A DNA stretch of 64,000 bases from Bacillota bacterium (GCA_023391185.1 JAEWBI010000045.1:13479-77478), one strand, 5' to 3'. Positions 39,530-47,877 are shown, numbered from the stretch's first letter. Numbers and translations: made by a program. The notes: generated by a model not told the origin, from the sequence alone.

Positions 39530-42475
39530 ATGTATTTAAAAGAAATAAAGGCACATGGTTTTAAATCTTTTGCGGATAAAATAACAATTGATTTAGATGG
39601 TAATATTACGGGTATAGTAGGTCCAAATGGATCAGGTAAAAGTAACGTAGTTGATGCAGTTCGTTGGGTACTTGGTGAACAATCAGTAAAATCATTACGT
39701 GGTAGTGATAATATGACTGATGTAATATTTTCGGGTTCTAAATCTAGAAATCCTTTAAATGTAGCTAGTGTTACTTTAGTGTTTGATAATACTGATCACT
39801 ACTTACCAATAGATTTTAATGAAGTAGCTATAAAAAGAAGAGTATATAGAGATGGCACTAATGAGTATTTTTTAAATGGCGAAAAATGTAGACTTAAAGA
39901 CATTACTGATATACTTTTAGATAGTGGTATTGCTAAAGAAAGTTTTAATATAATATCACAAGGTAAAATAGATGATATTTTATCTAACAAAGCACAAGAT
40001 AGAAGAGTTATATTTGAAGAAGCAGCAGGTGTTCTTAAATATAAAAGAAGAAAAGAAGAAGCCTTAAGAAAACTTGAAAGAACTCATGATAATATGAGTA
40101 GAGTTGAAGATATTATAGGTGAGCTTGAAAAACAGGTTCTTCCTCTTAAAGAGCAAAAACAAAAAGCATTAGAGTATTTAGATGTTAAAGAAGAACTTGA
40201 AGATATAGAAATAGCTGTTATTGCTAATGACATTAATTTAATAAATGAAGAATATAAAGATAAGAAGAACTTAATTGCGAAACTTAATACTGAAATATTA
40301 TCTATTTCTACTACTAATACCGGTAATGAAGCTAGAATTAGTGAACTTAAATTGAAAATAGATAATCTTAATAATGAGATTGCGTCTAAACAAAGAGAAT
40401 TACTAGATATTACTACGAAAGTAGAAAAAATTAATAGTCGTAAGAATATAATTTTAGAAAGACAAAAATATCAAGTAGAAGATAGTAAATTACATACTAA
40501 TTTAGTTGATACTAAAGAAAAAATACTAAAAATAGAAACTGACATTGCCAGTACTAATAATTTAATTATTATTAAGAGTGATGAAGTAAGTGATTTAAGA
40601 GAAAAATGTAATTTAAAAGAAAAGGATGTAAATGATTTAAAATCACTTAGAACTAAGTTAGACAGCGCTATTGGTGAAAATTATCGTAAACAAAATATCC
40701 TAAAAAATAAGATAGAGATTCTAAAAGATAATATTGATAATAATAGCATTTTACCTAGTAGTACTAAGGCTGTTTTAGATAATCCTAAACTTTCTGGAGT
40801 ACATGATGTAATTGGAAACTTATTCGAACTTGATGAGTCTTATTCTGTAGCTATTTCAACTGCTTTAGGAGTGGCTAGTGCTAATATAGTAGTAGATAAT
40901 GAATTTGTAGCTAAAGAGGCTATAAACTACCTAAAAAACAATAATTTAGGTAGGGCTACATTCTTTCCACTAAACATAATTAAACCAAAGGGAATAGATA
41001 CTGAAACTATGAATATACTTCGTAGTTCAAATGGATTTATAGCTATTGCGAGTGATTTAGTTTCATACGATAAAAAATACTATAATATAATAGTTAACCA
41101 ATTGGGTAATGTTGTAGTAGTGAAGGATATTGATTGTGCTAATATAATAAGCAAAAAGATTAATTATCGTTATAGAATAGTAACTTTAGATGGTAATATG
41201 CTTCATGTAGGAGGTTCCATTACCGGTGGTAATAAAATAACTAATCGTAATATTATTACTCTAAAATACGAATTAGAAAACTTAATAAAGGAATATAAAC
41301 AAACTACTGAAGATATAACTAAAATAGAAGATAATATGAATATTACTGATGCTAATATTGCATCTGAATCAGATAAATTATACTTACTTACTAAGAATAA
41401 GAATATTTTAGAAGATGAAATAAGTAGTAAGAAAATGAGTATATCTGAATTGAACGATATTCTTGAAGACTTAAAACACGAAGCTGTTAGTATAAATAAT
41501 ATGTTAGGTGGTTCTTTATCAAGTGAAGAAGATATGGTTATTAAAGAATACTATGCTGCATTAAAAGATAAAGAAATGATTACTAATAATTTAGAGTCAT
41601 TATATAATGAACGTGATAATTACAAAGAAGAACTAGATGAGTATGAACATTCTTTAAAACAAGAAAACACTACTTATAATGCTAGAACTAAAGAATTAAA
41701 TAATCTAGAAATAGAAGTAAATAGAATGGATGTTAAACTTGATAACATGCTTTCTACATTAAATGAAACATATAATATGACATATGAAAAGGCATATAGT
41801 GAGTATAAACTTTCTATTGATGTAGATGAAGCTAGAAATAAAGTAAATAGTCTAAGAAAAAAGATGCGTGACTTAGGTATGGTTAATCTAGCAGCTATTG
41901 ATGAATATGATAAAGTAAGTGAAAGATATGAATTCTTAATTAAACAAAAAGAAGACTTAACTAATGCTGAAACCACTCTTCTAGAAATTATAGAGGAAAT
42001 GGATAATGTCATGAAAGATGATTTCATGAAGACCTTTGACATTATTAAAGAAAACTTCTCTACAACATTTAAAGAGTTATTTAGTGGTGGAACAGCAGAA
42101 CTTAAACTTACTGATCCAAGTAATATTCTTGAAACTGGTGTTGAAATAATAGCTTGCCCACCAGGAAAAAAACTGACATCAATTTCTCTTTTGTCAGGTG
42201 GAGAAAAGACTTTTACAGCTATTAGTTTACTATTTGCGATACTTAAGAGTCGTCAAGTACCATTTTGTATTTTAGACGAAGTTGAAGCAGCACTAGATGA
42301 TGTGAATGTTGGAAGCTTTGGTAAATATTTGATTAATTTAGCAACCAAAACTCAATTTATAGTTATTACACATAAAAAGAAAACAATGGAGTTCGTTAAT
42401 ACATTGTATGGGATAACAATGCAAGAATCAGGAGTATCTAAATTAGTCAGTGTTAAATTAGAAGAAATTAAATAA
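39530..42475 (+). CDS. smc: Chromosome partition protein SMC, short-arm form
   Basis: ATPase that folds and segregates the chromosome with ScpA and ScpB. Walker A GPNGSGKSN is at residues 31-39, the first coil at about 170-420, the hinge at about 420-577 (SGVHDVIGNLFEL ... ITGGNK), the second coil at about 580-825, signature LLSGGEKTFTA at 887-897, and Walker B FCILDEVEAAL at 912-922. The length of 981 residues is about 200 less than B. subtilis SMC (1186); both arms are shorter by similar amounts, so register is kept. Mycoplasma SMC proteins have a similar short length. rnc and ftsY, often neighbours, are absent. RBS GGGTGAT. Confidence 0.96.
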   Translation: MYLKEIKAHGFKSFADKITIDLDGNITGIVGPNGSGKSNVVDAVRWVLGEQSVKSLRGSDNMTDVIFSGSKSRNPLNVASVTLVFDNTDHYLPIDFNEVAIKRRVYRDGTNEYFLNGEKCRLKDITDILLDSGIAKESFNIISQGKIDDILSNKAQDRRVIFEEAAGVLKYKRRKEEALRKLERTHDNMSRVEDIIGELEKQVLPLKEQKQKALEYLDVKEELEDIEIAVIANDINLINEEYKDKKNLIAKLNTEILSISTTNTGNEARISELKLKIDNLNNEIASKQRELLDITTKVEKINSRKNIILERQKYQVEDSKLHTNLVDTKEKILKIETDIASTNNLIIIKSDEVSDLREKCNLKEKDVNDLKSLRTKLDSAIGENYRKQNILKNKIEILKDNIDNNSILPSSTKAVLDNPKLSGVHDVIGNLFELDESYSVAISTALGVASANIVVDNEFVAKEAINYLKNNNLGRATFFPLNIIKPKGIDTETMNILRSSNGFIAIASDLVSYDKKYYNIIVNQLGNVVVVKDIDCANIISKKINYRYRIVTLDGNMLHVGGSITGGNKITNRNIITLKYELENLIKEYKQTTEDITKIEDNMNITDANIASESDKLYLLTKNKNILEDEISSKKMSISELNDILEDLKHEAVSINNMLGGSLSSEEDMVIKEYYAALKDKEMITNNLESLYNERDNYKEELDEYEHSLKQENTTYNARTKELNNLEIEVNRMDVKLDNMLSTLNETYNMTYEKAYSEYKLSIDVDEARNKVNSLRKKMRDLGMVNLAAIDEYDKVSERYEFLIKQKEDLTNAETTLLEIIEEMDNVMKDDFMKTFDIIKENFSTTFKELFSGGTAELKLTDPSNILETGVEIIACPPGKKLTSISLLSGGEKTFTAISLLFAILKSRQVPFCILDEVEAALDDVNVGSFGKYLINLATKTQFIVITHKKKTMEFVNTLYGITMQESGVSKLVSVKLEEIK

Positions 42476-42523
42476 TCTACTGCCCAAAATATATCTAAAA
42501 AAGAAAAAAAATCAAAAAAAGTA

Positions 42524-42552
42524 TTGAATAATTATTTTTGATATGGTATATT
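42524..42552 (+). promoter_or_regulatory. Promoter of the tRNA pair
   Basis: TTGAAT (42524-42529), 17-base spacer, TATATT (42547-42552), 18 bases before the first tRNA. Confidence 0.7.
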
Positions 42553-42570
42553 TAAAGGGCAGTGTTAGTT

Positions 42571-42647
42571 GGACCCTTAGCTCAGTTGGTTAGAGCATCC
42601 GGCTCATAACCGGGCGGTCGTAGGTTCGAGTCCTACAGGGTCCACCA
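42571..42647 (+). tRNA. tRNA with CAT anticodon (Ile2 or elongator Met)
   Basis: A full cloverleaf of 77 bases: acceptor GGACCCT/AGGGTCC, D arm GCTC/GAGC, anticodon stem TCCGG/CCGGG with loop CTCATAA, T arm GTAGG/CCTAC with TTCGAGT, and encoded CCA. The G1-C72 pair excludes initiator tRNA. The loop CTCATAA and the CTTAGCTCAGT body resemble tRNA(Ile2), whose C34 is changed to lysidine by TilS, more than the elongator tRNA(Met). Sequence alone cannot settle this. Confidence 0.95.
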
Positions 42648-42653
42648 CTTGTT

Positions 42654-42738
42654 GCGAGTGTGGCGAAATTGGCAGACGCACTAGACTTAGGATCTAGCGC
42701 CGTGAGGCATATGGGTTCAAGTCCCTTCACTCGCACCA
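42654..42738 (+). tRNA. tRNA-Leu (TAG)
   Basis: An 85-base class II tRNA: acceptor GCGAGTG/CACTCGC, anticodon stem CTAGA/TCTAG with loop CTTAGGA (anticodon TAG), a short variable arm (CGCCGTGAGGCA), T loop GTTCAAGTC, and encoded CCA. It lies six bases after the CAT tRNA and shares its promoter. Confidence 0.95.
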
Positions 42739-42752
42739 GATATGAAAAAGTT

Positions 42753-42796
42753 GCTACCACTTTATAATTCTAATGATTATAGGGTGGTAGCATTTA
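42753..42796 (+). terminator. Strong hairpin after the tRNA pair
   Basis: GCTACCAC / GTGGTAGC stem, extended by TTATAAT/ATTATAG, with a weak T tail. A second, U-tailed hairpin follows. Confidence 0.7.
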
Positions 42797-42817
42797 ATTT
42801 ATAAAAAAATTAAAAAT

Positions 42818-42850
42818 AGATTTTTACTTAAAAAGTAGAATCTTTTTTTT
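42818..42850 (+). terminator. Second terminator after the tRNA pair
   Basis: AGATTTTTACTT / AAGTAGAATCT stem with a bulge and eight T. Confidence 0.75.
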
Positions 42851-43073
42851 GAAAATTAATTTTAAAAAACTATTAAAAGCAAAATAGATTTTTTTAATTT
42901 ATATGTAGTAATATTCGACTGACTTTAAAAGATACTTCCTACAAATTAGTAATTTCAAGTTCCTAAGTCGTTGTTAAATTATTATATGATTAAGTTATAG
43001 TATATTTTATATGCAATAAAATTAATGAAAAATGTTAAGCAATATGATAAAATAAAATATAGGAGGTAAAATT
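42851..43073. other. AT-rich spacer before a small gene
   Basis: Together with the two hairpins this makes 335 bases without a gene after the tRNAs. I find no ORF with an RBS, no convincing tRNA or riboswitch motif, and only poor promoter-like boxes (TTGTTA at 42971 with TATAGT 19 bases on). The last bases hold the AGGAGGT RBS of the next gene. Confidence 0.5.
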
Positions 43074-43286
43074 ATGACAGATGTTAATCGTGAAGAATTA
43101 AATGAAATCATAAAAAAGTTTGCTGAATCTGGATGGAATCTTATTGCTGAACCATCAAAAGCATGGCTTGAAGGCAATAAAGACAAAGAAAGATTAATTA
43201 ATGCTGTAAAACAAGCAGACAAAGAATGTGGTTCTGGTGGCTGCGAATATGATGCCCTTTACAAAAGGTTACTTAAGATTATTTAA
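43074..43286 (+). CDS. Small conserved-looking protein, 70 aa
   Basis: A soluble, mostly helical 70-residue protein: an acidic first helix (REELNEIIKKFAESG), PSKAWLEGNKDKERLINAVKQAD, then ECGSGGCEYDALYKRLLKII. The AWLEG...LI.A.KQADKECGS.GCE.D.LYKR pattern looks like a small uncharacterised family found across gut Firmicutes, as far as I can recall; its two cysteines might bind metal or form a disulfide. RBS AGGAGGT at seven bases. It stands alone between tRNAs and the amidotransferase-like gene. Function unknown. Confidence 0.75.
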   Translation: MTDVNREELNEIIKKFAESGWNLIAEPSKAWLEGNKDKERLINAVKQADKECGSGGCEYDALYKRLLKII

Positions 43287-43335
43287 AATATAAAAGAAGG
43301 GCAACATTTTTATCTAACTGATATAAAGTTTTAAA

Positions 43336-43363
43336 ATATATCACAATTAGTTGAGTGATATAT
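43336..43363. repeat. Inverted repeat downstream of the 70-aa gene
   Basis: Nine-base perfect arms ATATATCAC / GTGATATAT around a ten-base loop. There is no T run, so it may be an operator-like or RNA-stabilising element for the gene starting at 43402 rather than a terminator. Confidence 0.4.
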
Positions 43364-43401
43364 ATAGATATAAAATTAATAATGAGTAAATGAGGAAGTA
43401 T

Positions 43402-44049
43402 ATGAAACCAATTATAGGAATAGTTAGTAACGTTACTGTTAATAACAAAATTAGTGTAGTAGAGAATGCTGTTAAAGCAATTGAAATTTCAGGTGGAGAG
43501 CCGATAGCTTTAGTAACAAATGCAGAAGATATTATAGGAGAAAATGTACTTGAAATGTGTGATGGCTTTCTTTTCCAAGGAGGTTCTTACTCAAGTGATT
43601 TTCATTATAAGATATTTGATTACGCTAAAAGAAAAAAGAAACCTGTACTAGCAATTTGTTTAGGGTTCCAATCAATGTCTAGATATTTTTTTGGACCAGA
43701 GTGTGTAACTTTAATTGATGATTTAAAATTAGATAAAATAGTTAGACATAAATTATACTTTGAAGAAGAAAGTATCGAGCACAACATAAATATAAGTGAA
43801 GACAGCTATATGTATAAAATATTTGGAAATAGTTTATTAGTAAATAGCAGACATGAAAAAACTGTTACTTATACAGAAGAACCATTTAAAGTTTCGGCAA
43901 GATCTGAAGATGGTATTATAGAAGGTATTGAATATATAGATGACGATAATTATTTCGTCGGAGTACAGTTTCATCCAGAAGATATAGAATACTTAAAACC
44001 TATTTTTGATAGGTTTATTAATAGAGTAGAATTAGAAAAGAATAAATAG
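43402..44049 (+). CDS. Class I amidotransferase-like gamma-glutamyl hydrolase
   Basis: A 215-residue enzyme of the peptidase C26 / PuuD type, which splits gamma-glutamyl amides such as gamma-glutamyl-GABA. The order of motifs is right: MKPIIGIVSN at the start, CDGFLFQGG (oxyanion glycine), the nucleophile Cys in VLAICLGFQSM, VNSRHEK, and the His-Glu pair in VGVQFHPEDIE. The true start is the ATG at 43402 with GAGGA upstream, not the ATG at 43390 that overlaps the RBS. It is monocistronic. The substrate cannot be named from the sequence. Confidence 0.88.
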   Translation: MKPIIGIVSNVTVNNKISVVENAVKAIEISGGEPIALVTNAEDIIGENVLEMCDGFLFQGGSYSSDFHYKIFDYAKRKKKPVLAICLGFQSMSRYFFGPECVTLIDDLKLDKIVRHKLYFEEESIEHNINISEDSYMYKIFGNSLLVNSRHEKTVTYTEEPFKVSARSEDGIIEGIEYIDDDNYFVGVQFHPEDIEYLKPIFDRFINRVELEKNK

Positions 44050-44052
44050 TAG

Positions 44053-44087
44053 AATACCTAGTGATTGTCTAGGTATTTTATTTTTTT
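44053..44087 (+). terminator. Terminator of the C26 hydrolase gene
   Basis: AATACCTAG / CTAGGTATT perfect nine-base stem, seven-base loop, T-rich tail. Confidence 0.85.
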
Positions 44088-44153
44088 CTAAATTAAGCAC
44101 AATCATTATTAACTTTTTAATTAAAATAAAACATATATTTAATTGGTGAAAGT

Positions 44154-44720
44154 ATGAATAATTTTAATATATTAAATGGATTTTTTACAGATAGACTACT
44201 TCTTAGAAAGACAATTGATAGTGATGCTTTGCCGCTTTATGATAAGATATTTAATAACTATGATTATTATAAATATTATTTTTCTTTCTACATTGATAGC
44301 TTTAAAACCTATCAGTATATTATAAATACGGCAAACAAACAAAACTTAGGTGATAATGTACTTAGTTTAACAGTATGTTTAAAAGATACCTTTGAGCCTA
44401 TAGGATTGATAACCATACATACTATTGACTACCAAAATAAATCTTGTGGTTTGGGATATATAATAAGTAAAAGTTACTCAAACTATGGCTATACAACGGA
44501 GGCAGTTAATAGAGTTCTAGATTATATTTTAAACTATCTTAATATTCATCGTGTTGAAGCTCAAATTATAAGTAGTAATATTTCTTCTATTGAAGTTGCC
44601 AAAAAATGTCATTTTAAGTATGAATCTACAAGAACTGAAAGTTGCTTCTTAGATGGACAGTTTTATAATCAAGACGTTTATGTGATTTTAAATAGTAATA
44701 ATACTAATTATCAAAATTGA
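44154..44720 (+). CDS. GNAT-family N-acetyltransferase (RimJ/RimL-like)
   Basis: A 188-residue acetyl-CoA-dependent acetyltransferase. The start TDRLLLRKTIDSDALPLYD is the typical opening of RimJ/RimL-like members; EPIGLITIHTIDYQNKSCGLGYIISKSYSNYGYTTEAV contains the acetyl-CoA site (motif A, where the usual Q/RxxGxG is SNYGYT), and RVEAQIISSNISSIEVAKKCHFKYE is motif B. RBS GGTGAA. Members acetylate protein N-termini, antibiotics or small amines; the substrate here is open. Confidence 0.85.
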   Translation: MNNFNILNGFFTDRLLLRKTIDSDALPLYDKIFNNYDYYKYYFSFYIDSFKTYQYIINTANKQNLGDNVLSLTVCLKDTFEPIGLITIHTIDYQNKSCGLGYIISKSYSNYGYTTEAVNRVLDYILNYLNIHRVEAQIISSNISSIEVAKKCHFKYESTRTESCFLDGQFYNQDVYVILNSNNTNYQN

Positions 44721-44795
44721 AATTTATTAACTAAGTAATTACTTATTGTTTATTATGTTTAATCCAGTTATAATAAAATAAAGGAGAATAAATAT

Positions 44796-45281
44796 ATGAA
44801 TTTTAATTTTGGTTTTTCTTATGTTGGATTATTATTTATTATGATGTTAATTATACCAAATATTATATGGAGTAAAAATATACCAATAGATTATGAGAAA
44901 TATGCTGTAAAAGAAAACAAAATTCTTTTAATGTTCGAGAAAATAGGACAGATACTAGTAACATGTTTTGCATTAATATTTAGTGATTTTAATATACAAC
45001 ATTTTAATTACTGGACTATATTACTATTAATATCTTTTTTAATAATGCTTTTATATGAATTTTACTGGATTAGATATTTTAATAGTAATAGGACTATGAA
45101 AGTTTTTTATAGTAGTGTACTTGGTATTCCATTAGCGGGTGCTACTTTGCCAGTTTTGGCATTTTTATTACTTGCTATATATGGAAGAAATATTTTAATG
45201 TTTATAGCAATTATTATATTTGGAATAGGACATATTGGTATTCATTTTGGTCATTTTAAAGATATAAAAAAGTCAAATTAA
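44796..45281 (+). CDS. Membrane protein, 161 aa, five helices
   Basis: A hydrophobic protein with five predicted membrane helices (residues about 6-25, 48-64, 74-90, 106-130 and 132-154). The N-terminus FGFSYVGLLFIMMLIIPNIIW and the phrase IPIDYEKYAVKENKILLMFEKIGQ look like an uncharacterised family found in other Firmicutes; several His in the last helix (GIGHIGIHFGHF) are notable. RBS AAAGGAG. It lies alone between the GNAT gene and cysS. Function unknown. Confidence 0.75.
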   Translation: MNFNFGFSYVGLLFIMMLIIPNIIWSKNIPIDYEKYAVKENKILLMFEKIGQILVTCFALIFSDFNIQHFNYWTILLLISFLIMLLYEFYWIRYFNSNRTMKVFYSSVLGIPLAGATLPVLAFLLLAIYGRNILMFIAIIIFGIGHIGIHFGHFKDIKKSN

Positions 45282-45346
45282 ATTTGATATTTTGAGTAAT
45301 TTATTGAATTTAATTTGATACTGTTCTTTTTATTTGTGTACTACTA

Positions 45347-45355
45347 TGATATAAT
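45347..45355 (+). promoter_or_regulatory. Extended -10 promoter of the cysS leader
   Basis: TGATATAAT (TGn plus TATAAT at 45350-45355). The -35 region is weak (TTTTTA). Transcription would start near 45362, directly before the leader RBS. Confidence 0.55.
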
Positions 45356-45375
45356 TAATCGTAGGAAGTGATTTT

Positions 45376-45423
45376 ATGTTATATAAAATAATATATAATC
45401 GATGTTGCCGATATAATTATTAA
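45376..45423 (+). CDS. cysS leader peptide with tandem Cys codons
   Basis: A 15-codon ORF, MLYKIIYNRCCRYNY, with AGGAAGTG as RBS five bases upstream. It carries TGT TGC at codons 10-11 (45403-45408), flanked by CGA codons, and stops 26 bases before cysS. Two adjacent cysteines in a 15-residue ORF directly before the cysteinyl-tRNA synthetase gene are unlikely by chance and suggest sensing of charged tRNA(Cys) through ribosome stalling. No T-box is present in front of cysS. Confidence 0.6.
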   Translation: MLYKIIYNRCCRYNY

Positions 45424-45445
45424 CATATATTTAATTATAGGAGGA
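45412..45445 (+). promoter_or_regulatory. Hairpin next to the cysS ribosome binding site
   Basis: TATAATTA (45412-45419, the last leader codons) pairs with TAATTATA (45432-45439), ending one base before GGAGGA (45440-45445). A ribosome held at the Cys codons would cover the left arm and keep the RBS area open. There is no T run, so control would be translational, not by termination. Confidence 0.5.
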
Positions 45446-45449
45446 ATTT

Positions 45450-46847
45450 ATGAGATTATATAATACATTAACAAGAGAAATAGAAGATTTTAAACCAATT
45501 AATGATAAAGAAGTTACTATGTATACATGTGGTCCTACTGTTTATCACTTTGCACATATAGGTAATTTAAGATCTTATATATGTGAAGATATACTAGAAA
45601 AGTCATTAAATTATTTAGGTTATAATGTTAAAAGATGTATGAATATTACAGATGTTGGACATTTAAGTAGTGATTCTGATAGTGGTGAAGATAAAATGCT
45701 TAAAGGTGCTGTTAGAGAACATAAATCAGTTCTTGAAATTGCGTCATACTATACTGAAGCATTTAAAGAAGATTGTAAAAAACTTAATATAACTTGGCCT
45801 AAAATAGTTTCATCAGCAACTGATAATATACACGAATATATTAAGATAATTACAGAATTGTTAGAGACAAACCATGCTTATATAGCTGGTGGTAATGTAT
45901 ATTTTGATACATCAAAGTTAAAAGACTACTATGTACTTACTAACCATAAAGAAGATGAAATGGTTGTAGGTGTAAGAGATGGCGTTGAAGAAGATAATAA
46001 TAAGAGAAATCAAGCGGATTTTGTTCTTTGGTTCACCAAATCAAAGTTTGCTGATCAGGAACTTAAATGGGAAAGTCCATGGGGATATGGATATCCAGGA
46101 TGGCATATTGAATGTTCTGGTATTTCACTTAAATATTTAGGTGAATATCTAGATATTCATTGTGGTGGTGTTGATAATATTTTTCCTCATCATACTAATG
46201 AAATTGCTCAGTCTGAAAGTTATTTAGGTCATAGATGGTGTAATCACTGGTTTCATGTTGAACATTTAAATGATAGTACTGGTAAAATGAGTAAATCAAA
46301 AGGGGAGTTTTTAACTGTTTCTTTACTAGAAGAAAAAGGTTATAGTCCTCTTGCATATCGTTTAATGTGCATGCAGTCACATTATCGTAAACAATTATTA
46401 TTTACATATGATGCTTTAGATAATGCAACCAGTGCTTATAATAAATTATTAAGTAAAATTAAAAACTTAAAAGATAATAAAGAAGGTAAAATTGAAGGAA
46501 CTGATGATTATATAGAGCAATTCAAAAATTCATTAGCCGATGACTTAAATACTGCTACTTCTTTAACAATACTATATGATGTACTAAAAAGTGATTTAAA
46601 TAGTAATTCTAAGTTATATGTAGTTTCTGAATTTGATAAGGTATTATCATTAAATTTACTTGATGATAATATAGTAGAAATTAATAAAGATACTAAAAAG
46701 TATATAGATGAAATGATTGAAAAAAGAAATATTGCTAAAAGAGAAAAAGACTTTACTTTAGCCGATGAAATTAGAGATGAATTAGCTAGTAAAAATATCT
46801 TTATTAAAGATACTAGAGAAGGAACTACTTACGAGATAAGAGATTAA
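45450..46847 (+). CDS. cysS: Cysteinyl-tRNA synthetase
   Basis: A 465-residue class I monomeric synthetase. Visible: Cys27 in MYTCGPTVYHFAHIGNLRS (zinc ligand and HIGH-like motif), WHIECSGIS and HCGGVDNIFPHHTNEIAQSE (further zinc ligands), and the ATP loop KMSKSKG at 279-285. The C-terminal helical DALR-type domain ends normally (ADEIRDELASKNIFIKDT). GGAGGA RBS four to nine bases upstream. In B. subtilis cysS follows gltX and cysE; here it has its own leader, with truB downstream behind a terminator. Confidence 0.97.
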   Translation: MRLYNTLTREIEDFKPINDKEVTMYTCGPTVYHFAHIGNLRSYICEDILEKSLNYLGYNVKRCMNITDVGHLSSDSDSGEDKMLKGAVREHKSVLEIASYYTEAFKEDCKKLNITWPKIVSSATDNIHEYIKIITELLETNHAYIAGGNVYFDTSKLKDYYVLTNHKEDEMVVGVRDGVEEDNNKRNQADFVLWFTKSKFADQELKWESPWGYGYPGWHIECSGISLKYLGEYLDIHCGGVDNIFPHHTNEIAQSESYLGHRWCNHWFHVEHLNDSTGKMSKSKGEFLTVSLLEEKGYSPLAYRLMCMQSHYRKQLLFTYDALDNATSAYNKLLSKIKNLKDNKEGKIEGTDDYIEQFKNSLADDLNTATSLTILYDVLKSDLNSNSKLYVVSEFDKVLSLNLLDDNIVEINKDTKKYIDEMIEKRNIAKREKDFTLADEIRDELASKNIFIKDTREGTTYEIRD

Positions 46848-46875
46848 AAAGATAACATTTAATGTTATCTTTTCT
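46845..46875 (+). terminator. Terminator of cysS
   Basis: AAAGATAACA / TGTTATCTTT perfect ten-base stem with a TTTAA loop and short T tail. Confidence 0.85.
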
Positions 46876-46890
46876 ATATAGGAGGATTAT

Positions 46891-47763
46891 ATGGATGGAG
46901 TAATAATAGTAGATAAACCTATAAATTATACAAGTAGAGATGTCGTAAATATAATTGGTAAGAAATATCATACAAAAAAAGTAGGGCATACAGGTACATT
47001 AGATCCTTTAGCAACAGGTGTACTTGTTATTTGTATTAATAGAGCTACTAAAATAGTGGAGTTATTAACTAGCTATGATAAGGAATATATTGCTACATTT
47101 AAGTTTGGTGTTTTAACAGACACTCTAGATATTTTAGGTAATGTTATTAAAGATGAAACATGTATACTAGAAAAGTCTGATATTAGTCATGCTATGAAGC
47201 AAATAGAGGGTACTTATATGCAAGAAGTTCCTATATATTCAGCAGTTAAAATTAATGGCAAAAAATTATATGATTATGCAAGAGAAGGACTAGAAGTTGA
47301 ACTTCCAAAACATGAAGTTAGTATTTCAAATCTTGAACTTCTGGATTTTAAAATTGAAGATAATCATACGGTAGTAACTATGAAATGCCATGTAAGTAAA
47401 GGTACATATATAAGAAGCTTAGGTAACGATATAGCAAACATTTTAGGCACAAATGCTATAATGACTGCATTAAGAAGAACTAAACAAGGCCATTTTACTA
47501 TCGAAAATAGTCGGAAAATAGATGATATAACAGAAACAACTAGTTTAATAAGTATAGGTGAATGTTTATCTATGTATAAAAAAGAAATAGCTAGTATATC
47601 CCTAGAAGAAGATATATTAAACGGTAAAATAATTGACAATTTATATGGCGAGGAAAATATATTATTTATGGATGAGGATAATAATCCAATTGCGTTATAT
47701 ACTAGTTATAGTAAGGATATTTCTAAACTAAAACCTTGGAAAATGTTTAAACATAGAGTGTAA
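46891..47763 (+). CDS. truB: tRNA pseudouridine-55 synthase
   Basis: A 290-residue enzyme that makes pseudouridine 55 in the T loop of all tRNAs. The start MDGVIIVDKPINYTS and HTGTLDPLATGVLVICI with the catalytic Asp38 are classic; YEKEY-type sequence YDKEYIATFKFG and VSKGTYIRSLGNDIA follow. The C-terminal PUA-like tail is present but divergent. RBS AGGAGG. It is outside its usual nusA-infB-rbfA-truB-ribF cluster. Confidence 0.96.
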   Translation: MDGVIIVDKPINYTSRDVVNIIGKKYHTKKVGHTGTLDPLATGVLVICINRATKIVELLTSYDKEYIATFKFGVLTDTLDILGNVIKDETCILEKSDISHAMKQIEGTYMQEVPIYSAVKINGKKLYDYAREGLEVELPKHEVSISNLELLDFKIEDNHTVVTMKCHVSKGTYIRSLGNDIANILGTNAIMTALRRTKQGHFTIENSRKIDDITETTSLISIGECLSMYKKEIASISLEEDILNGKIIDNLYGEENILFMDEDNNPIALYTSYSKDISKLKPWKMFKHRV

Positions 47764-47797
47764 AAGAAGTTACAAGTAACATTGTAACTTCTTTTAA
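47763..47797 (+). terminator. Terminator of truB
   Basis: AAAAGAAGTTACAA / TTGTAACTTCTTTT perfect 14-base stem with a GTAACA loop. Confidence 0.85.
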
Positions 47798-47823
47798 AAA
47801 CTCTTTTATATTTAATAAAAGTA

Positions 47824-47832
47824 TGTTATAAT
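47824..47832 (+). promoter_or_regulatory. Extended -10 promoter of pilC-pilD
   Basis: TGTTATAAT, 45 bases before the start. The -35 region (TTTTAT) is weak. Confidence 0.5.
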
Positions 47833-47877
47833 TTATATATATAAAATAGAGTAAAAGGGAATTGGCAGGTGCTACAT

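Noticed and set aside
41674..42042. Antisense open frame in smc
   Set aside because: It is the reflected coiled-coil coding sequence without RBS or promoter.
39530..42475. SMC considered truncated or frameshifted
   Set aside because: All five parts are present in order with intact Walker and signature motifs. Only the arms are shorter.
42571..42647. Initiator tRNA-Met
   Set aside because: It has a paired G1-C72 and lacks the three consecutive G-C pairs next to the anticodon loop that mark initiator tRNA.
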